64,000 nucleotides of DNA from JAPLDB01 sp038206355 (GCA_038206355.1 JBBRAY010000011.1:1-64000), one strand, 5' to 3'; counted from the stretch's first letter, positions 53,159-62,015 are shown. Notes: a model not told the origin generated them from the sequence alone. Made by a program: numbers and translations.

Positions 53159-53554
53159 TCAGAAACTTACGGCCTGAAGATACTTTTCATTCAGGGGTTT
53201 GTTGAGGTATCTCATTACGTAGGGATTTGTGGAGGCACGGTTGATGTCCTCTGCAGAGATAGATGAGGACAGCACGATTACTTTGCAAAAGCTTTTAATG
53301 TTATCGGGAAGCTTTTCATATTCCACCAGGAAACCAAAACCATCCATCACAGGCATGTTGAGGTCAAGAAATATCACCTGAGGAAGTGTTTCCGTAGAGT
53401 CAGAATTTCTGCGCAGGTAGTCGAGTGCGCCTTCCGCTGAATTTTTCACGGTTACCTGCTTTGAAAAGTCAGACGTGGTAATCATCCGTTCATTGATAAA
53501 GTTATCAATGTCGTTGTCGTCAATCAGCAGTACCCTTTCAAATTTATAATTCAT
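53159..53554 (-). CDS. Single-domain CheY-like response regulator
   Basis: A 131-residue receiver domain: acidic pair DDNDIDN near residues 12-18, the phosphorylation site in FLDLNMPVMDGFG (Asp near 58), a Ser switch residue in VIVLSSSIS and the Lys in YLNKPL near 117-122. No output domain is present, so it would act by protein contact. No histidine kinase is adjacent. It is convergent with nadE, 10 bp apart. Confidence 0.9.
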   Translation of the reverse strand: MNYKFERVLLIDDNDIDNFINERMITTSDFSKQVTVKNSAEGALDYLRRNSDSTETLPQVIFLDLNMPVMDGFGFLVEYEKLPDNIKSFCKVIVLSSSISAEDINRASTNPYVMRYLNKPLNEKYLQAVSF

Positions 53555-53779
53555 TGCTTATGATATGTGATTCCTGCTTACGCTGTAACATCCATTAGGT
53601 TTCCATTTCATGTCATTAAACAACTTCAGAAAGGCATGGAAATTTTCTTTGGCGGGTGTAAAATATTTCTACTTTTGCCAACCCTTTTTGGAAGCAGGAC
53701 TGAAGCATACCAGCATTTGGTAAATCTTCCGAAAAAAAGAAATTTAGCGGCTCTTTTATATTGAGGGCCAGTATATTAA

Positions 53780-53852
53780 GGTGACATAGCTCAGTCGGTA
53801 GAGCAAAGGACTGAAAATCCTTGTGTCGCTGGTTCGATTCCAGCTGTCACCA
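53780..53852 (+). tRNA. tRNA-Phe (anticodon GAA)
   Basis: A full cloverleaf: acceptor GGTGACA / TGTCACC, D stem GCTC/GAGC, anticodon stem AAGGA/TCCTT with loop CTGAAAA (anticodon GAA), a short variable loop and T arm GCTGG-TTCGATT-CCAGC. The discriminator is A and CCA is not encoded. It ends 58 bp before coaX. Confidence 0.95.
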
Positions 53853-53910
53853 CAGAAGAATAGAAACCTCCGGTATTGTCCCTGCAAGGGCGGAAGGTTA
53901 CCAATTAGAA

Positions 53911-54639
53911 ATGAATCTTATTATTGATATTGGTAATACGCGGACAAAAGCTTTTGTTTTTGATGGAGATCAGTTATTAACTGAAAATATTTTCCTGAAA
54001 TTTTCTGTTTCTGCGTTAAAAAAAATTACGAGTCATCATCGTGTCAGGGCTTCCATCCTGTCGTCGGTGGTTAAAAACACTGGGCCGATCAGTTCGTGGC
54101 TAAAAAAAAATACGAACTTCACAGAACTCAGTCACCGGACAAGACTACCGATAAAGAATCTCTACAAATCAAAAGAAACGCTTGGCAATGACAGGATTGC
54201 AAATGCTGTTGCCGCTGCGAAATTATTCCCGGGCCGCCATTGTCTGGTGATAGACGCCGGAACATGCGTTAAATATGATTTTATCAATAGCCGGAAAGAG
54301 TATCTCGGAGGCGCGATAAGTCCGGGGATGAAGATGAGGTTTCAGTCCTTACATGATTACACTTCAAAGCTGCCACTCGTTAAGCCTTCCGGAAAAATTG
54401 TACTGACAGGAAATAATACAAGTGAATCCATTCTCTCAGGTGTTCAACTGGGAATACTCAATGAAATGGAAGGGTATATCCGTTTGTACATTAAAAAATA
54501 CAAAAATATAAGAGTCATTTTAACAGGTGGTGATGCCAATAGTTTTGCCCATCTTCTTAATTTCCCCATCTTTGCGGCCCCTAAATTGACAGCCAACGGA
54601 CTCAATGAAATTTTGCAGCATTATATTGAAAAAAAATAA
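53911..54639 (+). CDS. coaX: Type III pantothenate kinase
   Basis: A 242-residue enzyme starting with ATG at 53911; the frame is open upstream through the tRNA but those residues are not part of the protein. Conserved boxes: LIIDIGNTRTKAFVF (ATP site), GNDRIANAVAA, VIDAGTCVKYDFI (pantothenate/metal site), YLGGAISPGM and LTGGDA. CoaX makes 4'-phosphopantothenate for CoA. Its last 35 bp overlap the next gene. Confidence 0.92.
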   Translation: MNLIIDIGNTRTKAFVFDGDQLLTENIFLKFSVSALKKITSHHRVRASILSSVVKNTGPISSWLKKNTNFTELSHRTRLPIKNLYKSKETLGNDRIANAVAAAKLFPGRHCLVIDAGTCVKYDFINSRKEYLGGAISPGMKMRFQSLHDYTSKLPLVKPSGKIVLTGNNTSESILSGVQLGILNEMEGYIRLYIKKYKNIRVILTGGDANSFAHLLNFPIFAAPKLTANGLNEILQHYIEKK

Positions 54640-56125
54640 TTTCCTTTTTCTTTTACTCCTTCTCCTCTCTTTTACAGTCCGGGCTCAGGTATCTACCAGT
54701 TCACCATATTCACGCTATGGGATCGGAGAGCTACAGTTCGGCGGATTTTCGAAAAATCTGGGTATGGGTGGAATCGGCATTGGACTCGCACAACCATTTA
54801 ATATTAACTACTCCAATCCGGCGTCTTACAGTTCAATTGTGCTTACCACTTTCGAGGCAGCAGGCAAAGGAAGCATGTATGAATTGCACAATGCGACAAG
54901 CACGCATGCCTATCAATACAATGCCGACTTCGGATATCTTGCCATGGGATTTCCGTTAAAATCAAAAAAGTGGGGAATGAGCTTCGGGCTTCTTCCTTAT
55001 AGTAGTATAGGGTATGAAATCACCGACAAACAGATTAATAATTTCAGCGGAGAAGTTGAAAATCATTTGTATGAAGGTTCGGGTGGACTAAATCAGGTAT
55101 ATCTCGGTACAGGATTCCATCTTGGAAAAAATTTCTTTGCCGGTGTGAATGCTGCATTTCTTTTCGGAACGATTAATAAGTTGAGAAAAATTGAATATCC
55201 ATCGAATAGCCCTTACAATACTAAGGTCTCAGATCAGACGACTGTAAATAATTTTTATTTTAATGCCGGTTTACTGAAAACTTTTGACAGTCTTTCGATT
55301 GCAAAAAGTGACAGCATTGTTTTATTCGATAAAAGAATACAGGCACTGAATGATTCAATAGCAGTCATTCATAGACTTATTGCAGCGTTAAACAATGTAA
55401 ATACTCCGGATGATGTTACCATTCAGGCGCAGCGTGAGTCGCTGGCAAAAATGGTTTCAGACCTCACAGGCCAGATGCTGAATGAAGATGCAATGCGGGA
55501 ACAAGTGAGCAATAGAAAACAAAAAAGCAGCTGGTCACTTTCAATCGGATTGACGGGAGCTCCAACGATTTCACTCAACGCAAAACATGCGAAACTGGCT
55601 CAGAGTTATTATTATTCAAACAATATTGAATACATCCGTGATACGGTTATTAATCTTCAGGATCAAAAAGGTGAACTCGTTTTACCTTTTACTGTTGGTC
55701 TCGGACTTATTTTTAAAGACGGCACGCATTGGGTAACAGGAGCTGACTTTTCTCTTCAAAACTGGCAGGACTATTCTCTTTTCGGAGTTAGAGATTCGCT
55801 TGTAAACAGCTGGAGGGCATCGGCAGGTTTTCAGTGGACGCCCAATGACAGAAGCATAAAATCTTATTTCAGTCTGATCCAATACCGCTTTGGTGCACAC
55901 TTTGAACAAACCTATTTACAATTACGGAATTCCCAGCTTGTAGATTACGGTTTAAGCATGGGATTTGGATTCCCGATGAAGCGCGCTGCCACTACTGTTC
56001 AAATTGCTTTTGAAGCAGGAAAGCGTGGGACCATTGCCAATAAACTTGTTGAGTTGAACTATGTGAAATGCACGATTGGTTTTACGCTCAATGACAAGTG
56101 GTTTATCAAACAAAAGTTTGATTAG
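54605..56125 (+). CDS. Outer-membrane protein, FadL/OmpP1-like barrel
   Basis: A 506-residue protein with signal peptide (NFLFLLLLLLSFTVRAQ). The mature start SSPYSRYGIGELQFGGFSKN and NYSNPASYSSI resemble the hatch and first strands of FadL/OmpP1-like proteins of Bacteroidota. There is a coiled-coil-like insert (about 230-300, LNDSIAVIHRLIAALNN) and many strands with aromatic ends. It is commonly found next to coaX in this phylum. Cargo unknown. The ATG at 54605 lies inside coaX. Confidence 0.7.
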   Translation: MKFCSIILKKNNFLFLLLLLLSFTVRAQVSTSSPYSRYGIGELQFGGFSKNLGMGGIGIGLAQPFNINYSNPASYSSIVLTTFEAAGKGSMYELHNATSTHAYQYNADFGYLAMGFPLKSKKWGMSFGLLPYSSIGYEITDKQINNFSGEVENHLYEGSGGLNQVYLGTGFHLGKNFFAGVNAAFLFGTINKLRKIEYPSNSPYNTKVSDQTTVNNFYFNAGLLKTFDSLSIAKSDSIVLFDKRIQALNDSIAVIHRLIAALNNVNTPDDVTIQAQRESLAKMVSDLTGQMLNEDAMREQVSNRKQKSSWSLSIGLTGAPTISLNAKHAKLAQSYYYSNNIEYIRDTVINLQDQKGELVLPFTVGLGLIFKDGTHWVTGADFSLQNWQDYSLFGVRDSLVNSWRASAGFQWTPNDRSIKSYFSLIQYRFGAHFEQTYLQLRNSQLVDYGLSMGFGFPMKRAATTVQIAFEAGKRGTIANKLVELNYVKCTIGFTLNDKWFIKQKFD

Positions 56126-56226
56126 AATTCTATCAACAGATTTTTTTACAGCATTATAAAACTTGATTTGAGCGAATGAACGTTCTATTGTGATTTCACA
56201 ATAGTCTCGAGCAATCCGTCATGAAA

Positions 56227-56490
56227 TTAGTCGTCGTACAATTGCCGGAACATTACTCCTCCCGGTTTATTTTCTCTCGCAAATTTAGCTTTCAGTGCAA
56301 TGGAACGTTCATCGTTGTAAGCCGATATTAGTCTTCCGGTGGTGTGGATGGCATAAGGCGCTTTTGCAACGTCGTCCCATTTTTTTTCAAATCCATTTTT
56401 TTCAGAAAAAGAAACTGAGAGATATTTTTTGGAAAAGCCATGTAAAAATTTACACGGAATATATAGATCAACTTTATTTCCTTCATTCTC
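56227..56490 (-). pseudogene. Relic of a GH18 chitinase C-terminus
   Basis: On the minus strand a frame ends with TAA at 56229-56227 and reads KKWDDVAKAPYAIHTTGRLI, SAYNDERSIALKAKFAREN, KPGGVMFRQLYDD. This is the end of glycoside hydrolase family 18: WDDVAKAPY, the (I/F)SYDDxxSIxxK box and GGVMFWxLxxD, with Trp changed to Arg. Upstream the frame closes within 100 bp, and no start codon or the catalytic DxxDxDxE part is present. It is therefore a 3' fragment of a lost gene. The best match is inferred by eye. Confidence 0.6.
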
Positions 56491-56522
56491 ATATAAATGG
56501 ATGTTTATATAAGTGCTGATAT

Positions 56523-56557
56523 AAAAAAAGGCAAACCGGAACTGAATCCTGTTTGCC
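56523..56557 (-). terminator. Rho-independent terminator after the 56618 barrel gene
   Basis: On the minus strand GGCAAAC and GTTTGCC form a perfect seven-pair stem with a 14-base loop, followed by seven T residues (56529-56523). It lies 61 bp after the stop of the 56618-57229 gene. Confidence 0.8.
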
Positions 56558-56617
56558 TGTAATTATCTCTCAATTCAATTTTGAAGATTACAAATTCTAC
56601 TTTCTGCGTTGGATGAC

Positions 56618-57229
56618 TTAGAAATTTACGTTCAATCCAACTTTTGCAATCGACACCTGATCATATCCGATTTCAGCAAAGCAACCAACATATTTTGCGA
56701 AATTGTATTTGGCACCGAGGAAAACACCTTTTACAGAATACACCCGATTATTGAGATAGTAGTATGAGTCGTTGTAATGATTATTGCTATAATGATAAAA
56801 CCGGACACCAATCATAATGCCTGCATAAGGATCGAACTTATTATTTTTTTCTTTCAGTATGGTAAGGTGATATGTTCCACGGGCTGCGATGATGTAATTG
56901 CTCCAGCTTCTTTTTGAACCATCAGCATACTTATAATACGTGTTTTTCATTGCGATGATGCCGCCGATACCAATGGTGCCCGGACCGATCTCACCAAAAC
57001 TACCGTGGTCATAGATGAGGCTGAAGGCCGGAAGGTTCACATAGTTCTTTCTGGTGTAGTAGGAATTGTAATAGCCGTAATCGTAACCAAAGCCGGCCGA
57101 CAGTGCGATGGTATTTGAACCTTTATCAAATGCAGCCGGTTTGTCCTGTGCAAATGAAGTTGCAAGTGATAATGAAAGTACTGTTGCAAATAAGATTGCT
57201 TTGATTGGGTTGAAGGTTTGGTTTTTCAT
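56618..57229 (-). CDS. Outer-membrane beta-barrel protein (porin-like, about 200 residues)
   Basis: A 203-residue protein with signal peptide (AILFATVLSLSLATSFAQ) and an eight-strand type barrel: ALSAGFGYDYGYYN, LPAFSLIYDHGSFG, GTIGIGGIIAMKN, NYIIAARGTYHL, YAGIMIGVRFYHY, VKGVFLGAKYNFAKYVGCF and the final strand EIGYDQVSIAKVGLNVNF. Very rich in Tyr and Gly. The family is the generic outer-membrane barrel; the role is unknown. It has both a good promoter and a terminator of its own and is thus monocistronic. Confidence 0.75.
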   Translation of the reverse strand: MKNQTFNPIKAILFATVLSLSLATSFAQDKPAAFDKGSNTIALSAGFGYDYGYYNSYYTRKNYVNLPAFSLIYDHGSFGEIGPGTIGIGGIIAMKNTYYKYADGSKRSWSNYIIAARGTYHLTILKEKNNKFDPYAGIMIGVRFYHYSNNHYNDSYYYLNNRVYSVKGVFLGAKYNFAKYVGCFAEIGYDQVSIAKVGLNVNF

Positions 57230-57267
57230 AGGATTGAATGTTTAAGAAGTTTAATTGAATTATGGTG

Positions 57268-57299
57268 CAATGATATATGCGTTTGCTTCCGGCATCAAG
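57268..57299 (-). promoter_or_regulatory. Promoter of the 56618 barrel gene
   Basis: On the minus strand CTTG (57299-57296), a 20-bp spacer and TATCATTG (57275-57268) fit the Bacteroidota TTTG-N19-21-TAnnTTTG pattern with one mismatch in each box. The leader would be about 35 bases. Confidence 0.5.
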
Positions 57300-57389
57300 C
57301 GCCGTTTATTATTTGCAGGTGGTCACTTATTATCCGTGCCATTCTTTAAGGTAATCTTCCTGAAAAGCGGTCTAAAGCGGTTCATTTTT

Positions 57390-57700
57390 AATGAATAACC
57401 CTGCCTTGCCTGAGGCTAGGCGGGGTATTAACCAGATCCCGAAGTACTTTGACTTCGGGATTAGTTCGACTCAATGATTTCAGTGCGTCGCCCTTAGCGG
57501 CTTCTGAAATCATAGTCTCACTAATGAACTACCCCGCAGCATAGCTGCAAAGTATCTTGTGAAATTCTCGAAAGCCATTACCCCCCTTCGCCAAGGCTAC
57601 GGAGGGTTCTCCTCGCCTTGCCAACTACGCCAAAGCAGCTTCTTCGGCTGCGTAGGCCGTGCATCCCCGCAGCAAGCTGCGAGGTATTCGGCGAAGGAGA
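57390..57700. repeat. Cluster of palindromic intergenic repeats
   Basis: This stretch has several hairpins: CCTTGCCTGAGGCTAGGCGGGG near 57408, ATCCCGAAGT-ACTTTG-ACTTCGGGAT near 57436-57461 (perfect 10-bp arms), GATTTCAG/CTGAAATC near 57476 and 57503, CCCCGCAGCATAGCTGCAAAGTAT at 57533-57556, CCTTCGCC (57585) inverted at 57690, AGCAGCTTCTTCGGCTGC near 57635, and CCCCGCAGCAAGCTGCGAGGTAT at 57665-57687. It is much richer in G+C than its surroundings. No gene is credible here. Confidence 0.65.
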
Positions 57701-58120
57701 ATAAAAGAAGACTAGAAGTGCAAAATGGGGCAGGAGAAGTATTAATCCATAAATGTCAATATGGATGATTCTGTGAGTGAAAAAAAAAGGACGAGCCAAA
57801 CCGATGGACAAAATATCCAAAAGTGAATTCCATATACAGGCAATGCATTTAAACACCTGTCGTGAATAACAGATATATGAAACGGAAACTGAAATATCTT
57901 GCTTCAAATCAACGAAGCCACGGCGAAGCAGCCGGAAACATCCGTCAATGAGTCAATGGTCATGAAGTGACCGGAACATCCGAATACACACTTCACACGT
58001 CACAATGTGCACGGATGAGTTATGGGTTTGATGCTTGCAATGCTTGGAAGGAAACCAGGCGCAAGAAGTAGCAGCGTTAAGCAGCCGTCATTAGGTAATT
58101 GGGAACAACCAAGAGGAAGA
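57701..58120. other. Non-coding stretch between repeat cluster and cupredoxin gene
   Basis: No open frame with a recognisable protein. Some GGAACATCCG and GAAACATCCGTCAATGAGTCAATGG words repeat loosely around 57938-57980. I see no strong hairpin terminator for the cupredoxin gene here. Confidence 0.4.
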
Positions 58121-58729
58121 TCAGTTCAGAATCAACTTCCCTTTTCCAATAATATCACCGTCGCCGATGAGTTTATAAAAATATATTCCCTCAGAAATTT
58201 TCAGATCTGCCTCAGATATTTCTCCGGTAATATCCAATGACAATACTTTCTCTCCGGAAACAGAATATACCTCCAGATTTCCATTTGTTGCGTTGCCCAT
58301 ATTTATTGTTACTCTCCCTGAAGCAGGAACAGGATAAATAGATGACAGCCGCAACAGATCAACCGGTGTTATCTGAGTTCCGCAGGAGACTTCAAAGGAG
58401 GCATCCATATGCCCACCGGTATTCGGGTGACAGGTATAATTATATGTTCCAGGAACGGTGGCGATGTAGCTAAATCCTGCTGTTGTAATATTCGGGGAAT
58501 CCCAGGAAAGTGCGCCGGCAGGTATCGTGGTAGAGGCTGTAGTATGCGTACCGCTTACCTTAATCCAAGTGATGGTATCACCGCAAACAGCCATTGCAAC
58601 CTGCGGATTAAACCTGTCAGTAGCAGAACTGGTACCTATGGCCTGAATGATTACAATGGTGGCGCTTGCGAAATTAAGTCCTGCAAAAGAAATAAGCAGT
58701 AAGAAGAAAAGAGTAAATTTTTTAATCAT
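58121..58729 (-). CDS. Plastocyanin-like cupredoxin with T9SS tail
   Basis: A 202-residue exported protein: signal peptide (FTLFFLLLISFAGLNFASA), a cupredoxin domain (about 24-117; FNPQVAMAVCGDTITWIKVS, GTYNYTCHPNTGGHMDASF) and a T9SS type A tail (SSIYPVPASGRVTINMG; ISEGIYFYKLIGDGDIIGKG). Copper ligands would be His62, Cys100 and Met108. In plastocyanins the fourth ligand is His three residues after the Cys; here that position is Asn103, while His101 and His107 flank it. So the copper site is changed or shifted. A second Cys pair (49 and 116) may form a disulfide. Confidence 0.82.
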   Translation of the reverse strand: MIKKFTLFFLLLISFAGLNFASATIVIIQAIGTSSATDRFNPQVAMAVCGDTITWIKVSGTHTTASTTIPAGALSWDSPNITTAGFSYIATVPGTYNYTCHPNTGGHMDASFEVSCGTQITPVDLLRLSSIYPVPASGRVTINMGNATNGNLEVYSVSGEKVLSLDITGEISEADLKISEGIYFYKLIGDGDIIGKGKLILN

Positions 58730-58763
58730 GGGATTTTATTTAATGATGCAAAATAATGAGTGA

Positions 58764-58771
58764 CAAATATA
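58764..58771 (-). promoter_or_regulatory. TATATTTG -7 element upstream of the cupredoxin gene
   Basis: A perfect TAnnTTTG on the minus strand, 34 bp before the ATG at 58729; an ATTG lies 27 bp further upstream, farther than the usual -33 spacing. Confidence 0.4.
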
Positions 58772-58995
58772 GGATATAATAGATAATGCTTTATGGGACA
58801 ATTAAAGGAAGTTAGGGCATAAATTCCAAATGTTAATGGGGGGGATTAATGAAATTTGAGCTTAATGGATTTGTTTATGATACCATACAATATCCGGAAA
58901 AAAAGACAGGAGTGACAAAAAACACATTGTAAACCCTTAGGAAAATTAAACCAACACTTAGATTTTTACACTTCTAACCACTAACCAAAACCATA

Positions 58996-59946
58996 ATGAA
59001 AGCAAAATTACTTGCCCTGTTTTTTGGCATTCTGCCATTGCTGACTTACAGCCAAACGTGCGCCGATCTCACTATCAACGTAATTACGCCAAATCCTGAC
59101 ACCGCCATCACCTGCGAACCATTCTTGTTAAAATTTGTGGTTCACAATGCAAGCGCCAGCGCAGCGAGCAATGTACAGGTTGCAATTTTATTCCAGCATT
59201 CGGCATGGCTTACAACCATCCCTCTCAGAGATACGATAAGTGGTTCCTACTGGATCTATAATGTTGGACTGATAAATGCGCATGACAGCAGCATGATATC
59301 GGTGTATGTGACATACGACTGCCACAGCGTGCATTCTATAGTCTCTCCTTTTGCTGCAAATCTTGTCATCGATCATGCACGCGTTTATTTCGGAGGGGTT
59401 TGTTCAACCGATTACAGCTTTTCTTATGGATTGGCGAATCCGTATCTTAATGATAATACGGCATCAATCAGCACATTTTGGGTTACAGGGAATTCATTTA
59501 CCTCAAGAGATTTTATTCTTTCCAACAACGGTTCGAGCTTTAACTACTTTAACAAATACTTTTCCTTCAGGGATTCCCTTGATACGCTCTGCTCGCAGTA
59601 TTTACTTTTGGACTCGGCAATTCTTTTCAGGAACAACACGCCGCTCGATACATTCGCTGCCAACCTTGCGCATGACGTAGTTGCTTTTCATTTGGATTCC
59701 TTTCCTGTTCATATCAATCAAAGCGATGTGATAAGAGTTCGGGAGCTTTTTCAGGTAATCGGATGTCCGCAACCAGAAGGTAAAACTTATTTAAGTTACA
59801 GGTGGGGATGTTCTTCGGATACCTTATGTGGAAGTACGGATGTTGATTTAAAGATTAAGCGAATAGAGGTGGCATCGCCCCGTGTGGGCATTACGCGTTT
59901 ATTGCCGAATCCCGATACGATGCAGCATGTTTGGGAAAACAAATAA
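58996..59946 (+). CDS. N-terminal part of a T9SS protein with conserved-repeat (DUF11-like) domain
   Basis: A 316-residue reading with signal peptide (LLALFFGILPLLTYSQ) followed by Ig-like, DUF11-type domains (LTINVITPNPDTAITCEPFL; LKFVVHNASASAASNVQVAI; ISVYVTYDC). It has no sorting tail and stops in VWENK at 59946 within an A-rich run. The next frame has the expected continuation and a T9SS tail but no signal peptide. One base removed near 59940-59946 joins them as VWENNKSILTLDGD. I therefore read this as the front part of one gene of about 990 residues, split by a frameshift. Confidence 0.65.
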   Translation: MKAKLLALFFGILPLLTYSQTCADLTINVITPNPDTAITCEPFLLKFVVHNASASAASNVQVAILFQHSAWLTTIPLRDTISGSYWIYNVGLINAHDSSMISVYVTYDCHSVHSIVSPFAANLVIDHARVYFGGVCSTDYSFSYGLANPYLNDNTASISTFWVTGNSFTSRDFILSNNGSSFNYFNKYFSFRDSLDTLCSQYLLLDSAILFRNNTPLDTFAANLAHDVVAFHLDSFPVHINQSDVIRVRELFQVIGCPQPEGKTYLSYRWGCSSDTLCGSTDVDLKIKRIEVASPRVGITRLLPNPDTMQHVWENK

Positions 59947-61978
59947 AAGCATCCTCACACTGGACGGGGATACGATGGATTGTCCGAATACTTTGCCAGC
60001 GGTAATTCATGGATACACCAATACGCATGTTTTATTGACAGATGCGGGCAACATCAAGATTGGTAATGGTACACTCAATCACAATACATTTATTAATGCG
60101 ACAAAAGCAATTGATGCGATTCGCACAAATGTCGTAGTCGAAAATGCCGATATTTATATTGATACAAGTATTATTACTCATCCTGACTCGGCCACTTTTG
60201 GAATCAAGCATGTCGGTTCCGGAGGAGCCGGTGTCGGAGCAGTATATACCCTGACTATTGGAGATTCCATTCCTGAAAAAGTAACTTTTAAAAACTATGG
60301 TTACGGCAGTTACAGTAAATATTTTACGATCAACCAGATTAAGAATAATTTCTTTAATAACTGCGCATACGGCGTCTATCACGAAACGGTAAGGGACGGT
60401 AATACTTATGTATTATATAATCAATTCAATGGCTGCAAGAAAACCTCAATCTACTGGTATGATATTTCCATCAGCGCCGGATATTCGAATATTAACTTCA
60501 ACAATATCAATTGGGGAGGAACCGATACGACTTATGAAGGAATCCGTCTTGAAAATTTAATGAACTATCATTCGCAGGTCACGGTCGTTTACAACAAAAT
60601 CGCCAAAATTAGAAACGGCATTCACATGCGTAACATGCACAACGTAGATGCGAGCAGCAACAAGATTGAATTTACACAGAAGATTGATTCCATTGGCGGT
60701 GAGCGAAATGGTATTTTATTGGAATCAAGCAGTAGTAACTACTTCGCTGAAAATTACATTTATTCAACCAACACGCCGCAACAAAATTGGGAAAAGCGGT
60801 TGCGGGGGATAAGTGCTGAGCAAAGTCCGAGCAATACTTTCCGGCATAATGATTTTGAAAAGCTTGGAACGGGATTTCGAATCAAGGGAAGTTGCAAGCC
60901 GGATTATTTGTATTGTAATCTGTTCGATACTTGTCTTTACAGCCTGTATTACAACAGCAGCGGAAGCTTAGGGGATCAGGGCACGCCGACTCAACCTTGG
61001 GATAATGTATTCCAGTCTAATATTGCTGGTTGGAAAGTTGACGGATTAGGCGGAGGTCATACTCCAAGCAACTGGTATTTCCGGGGCTGCGACACATGTG
61101 CCGGAAATACGTACAGTGTTGTGCCATCCAATCCTTTCATCGTTACTCCTTTTGATTATGTGGATGTTGATGAATACGTTTGTGATAAAGTTGAGGAAGG
61201 CGGTGGACACGGAGGCGAACGGGCACAGGCAATGTCTGCAATTATCGAGAGCGATCCAGATACCGGAGATTTCGCGAATGAAAAAAACTACATGAATAAA
61301 TTTACAGTTTTCAGAGCCATCTCTGAAGAGGACTCACTCATGTATCTTGGGTTGTCTTCCGATGCCGTTCTTCAGGATTTTTATGCAGAACATTCAATTA
61401 GTAATATTGGTTTATTTGAGGAGATACGATTGTTTGTGCAAAACGGAGATGCTATTGCGGCCCATGATGAGAATGACGACATCATAGATACAAATCAAAT
61501 TGAGACGAATAGCAGATTCATAAACCAGATTTATTTCAATGCAGCGCTATCCGATACTTTTTCTTTAGATAGTGTTCAAAGAATAGCCGTGGAAGATATT
61601 GCTTATCAAAGTCCAATGGCTGGTGGAGAAGCCGTTTATCGCGCTCGTGCAATGCTACGCCTGGATTTAAGAGATGATGAAGATACAGGCTTACGACTTG
61701 CACAAAAGGGTGAACATCTAGCAAGAAAATCGGATAACAAATTCCGCGTCTATCCGGTTCCTTGCCGAGACTTCTTTCTGATTAAAAACAATGACGGGCA
61801 GGCAAAAGAAATTCATTACTCCATTACTGATGCCTCGGGTCGTCTGATAATGATGGCAGACAGAAAAATCCACGAGGATATTTTGTTGTCCAGTGTAAGG
61901 CTCATGGAAGGTATTTATCGCCTGGAAATAACAACTGAAAATGTTTCAGAAACATATAAACTGATAATCATTCATTAA
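59882..61978 (+). CDS. C-terminal part of the same T9SS protein: parallel beta-helix and sorting tail
   Basis: A 698-codon frame opening with GTG at 59882; the first 15-20 residues are a shadow of the previous frame, and an ATG is at 59927. The body is a right-handed beta-helix (NHNTFINATKAIDAIRTNVV; YNQFNGCKKTSIYWYD; HMRNMHNVDASSNKIEF; FRHNDFEKLGTGFRI) like pectin-lyase-type or NosD-like surface proteins. After a linker comes a helical segment (AVLQDFYAEHSISNIGLFEE) and a T9SS tail (FRVYPVPCRDFFLIKNN). No signal peptide is present, which supports fusion with the upstream frame. A decayed second copy of its residues about 497-595 lies at 63546. Confidence 0.7.
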   Translation: MWALRVYCRIPIRCSMFGKTNKSILTLDGDTMDCPNTLPAVIHGYTNTHVLLTDAGNIKIGNGTLNHNTFINATKAIDAIRTNVVVENADIYIDTSIITHPDSATFGIKHVGSGGAGVGAVYTLTIGDSIPEKVTFKNYGYGSYSKYFTINQIKNNFFNNCAYGVYHETVRDGNTYVLYNQFNGCKKTSIYWYDISISAGYSNINFNNINWGGTDTTYEGIRLENLMNYHSQVTVVYNKIAKIRNGIHMRNMHNVDASSNKIEFTQKIDSIGGERNGILLESSSSNYFAENYIYSTNTPQQNWEKRLRGISAEQSPSNTFRHNDFEKLGTGFRIKGSCKPDYLYCNLFDTCLYSLYYNSSGSLGDQGTPTQPWDNVFQSNIAGWKVDGLGGGHTPSNWYFRGCDTCAGNTYSVVPSNPFIVTPFDYVDVDEYVCDKVEEGGGHGGERAQAMSAIIESDPDTGDFANEKNYMNKFTVFRAISEEDSLMYLGLSSDAVLQDFYAEHSISNIGLFEEIRLFVQNGDAIAAHDENDDIIDTNQIETNSRFINQIYFNAALSDTFSLDSVQRIAVEDIAYQSPMAGGEAVYRARAMLRLDLRDDEDTGLRLAQKGEHLARKSDNKFRVYPVPCRDFFLIKNNDGQAKEIHYSITDASGRLIMMADRKIHEDILLSSVRLMEGIYRLEITTENVSETYKLIIIH

Positions 61979-61989
61979 ACAACGAATGA

Positions 61990-62011
61990 GGGCAGTCAAT
62001 TAAGGCTGCCC
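61990..62011 (+). terminator. Possible terminator after the beta-helix protein
   Basis: GGGCAG and CTGCCC form a six-pair stem with a 10-base loop, followed by TTCTTATCTTTG. It stands 12 bp after the stop at 61978. The T-run is imperfect and overlaps the next promoter. Confidence 0.5.
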
Positions 62012-62015
62012 TTCT

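Noticed and set aside
53821..53910. A 30-residue N-terminal extension of CoaX
   Set aside because: The extension would be translated from the 3' half of the tRNA gene; ATG at 53911 gives the family start MNLIIDIGNTRTKA.
56295..56519. Open frame of 74 codons on the plus strand
   Set aside because: It is antisense to the GH18 relic and contains no recognisable domain.
57559..57907. Open frames of 69 and 109 codons on both strands
   Set aside because: They read through palindromic repeats and give proteins with no family features.
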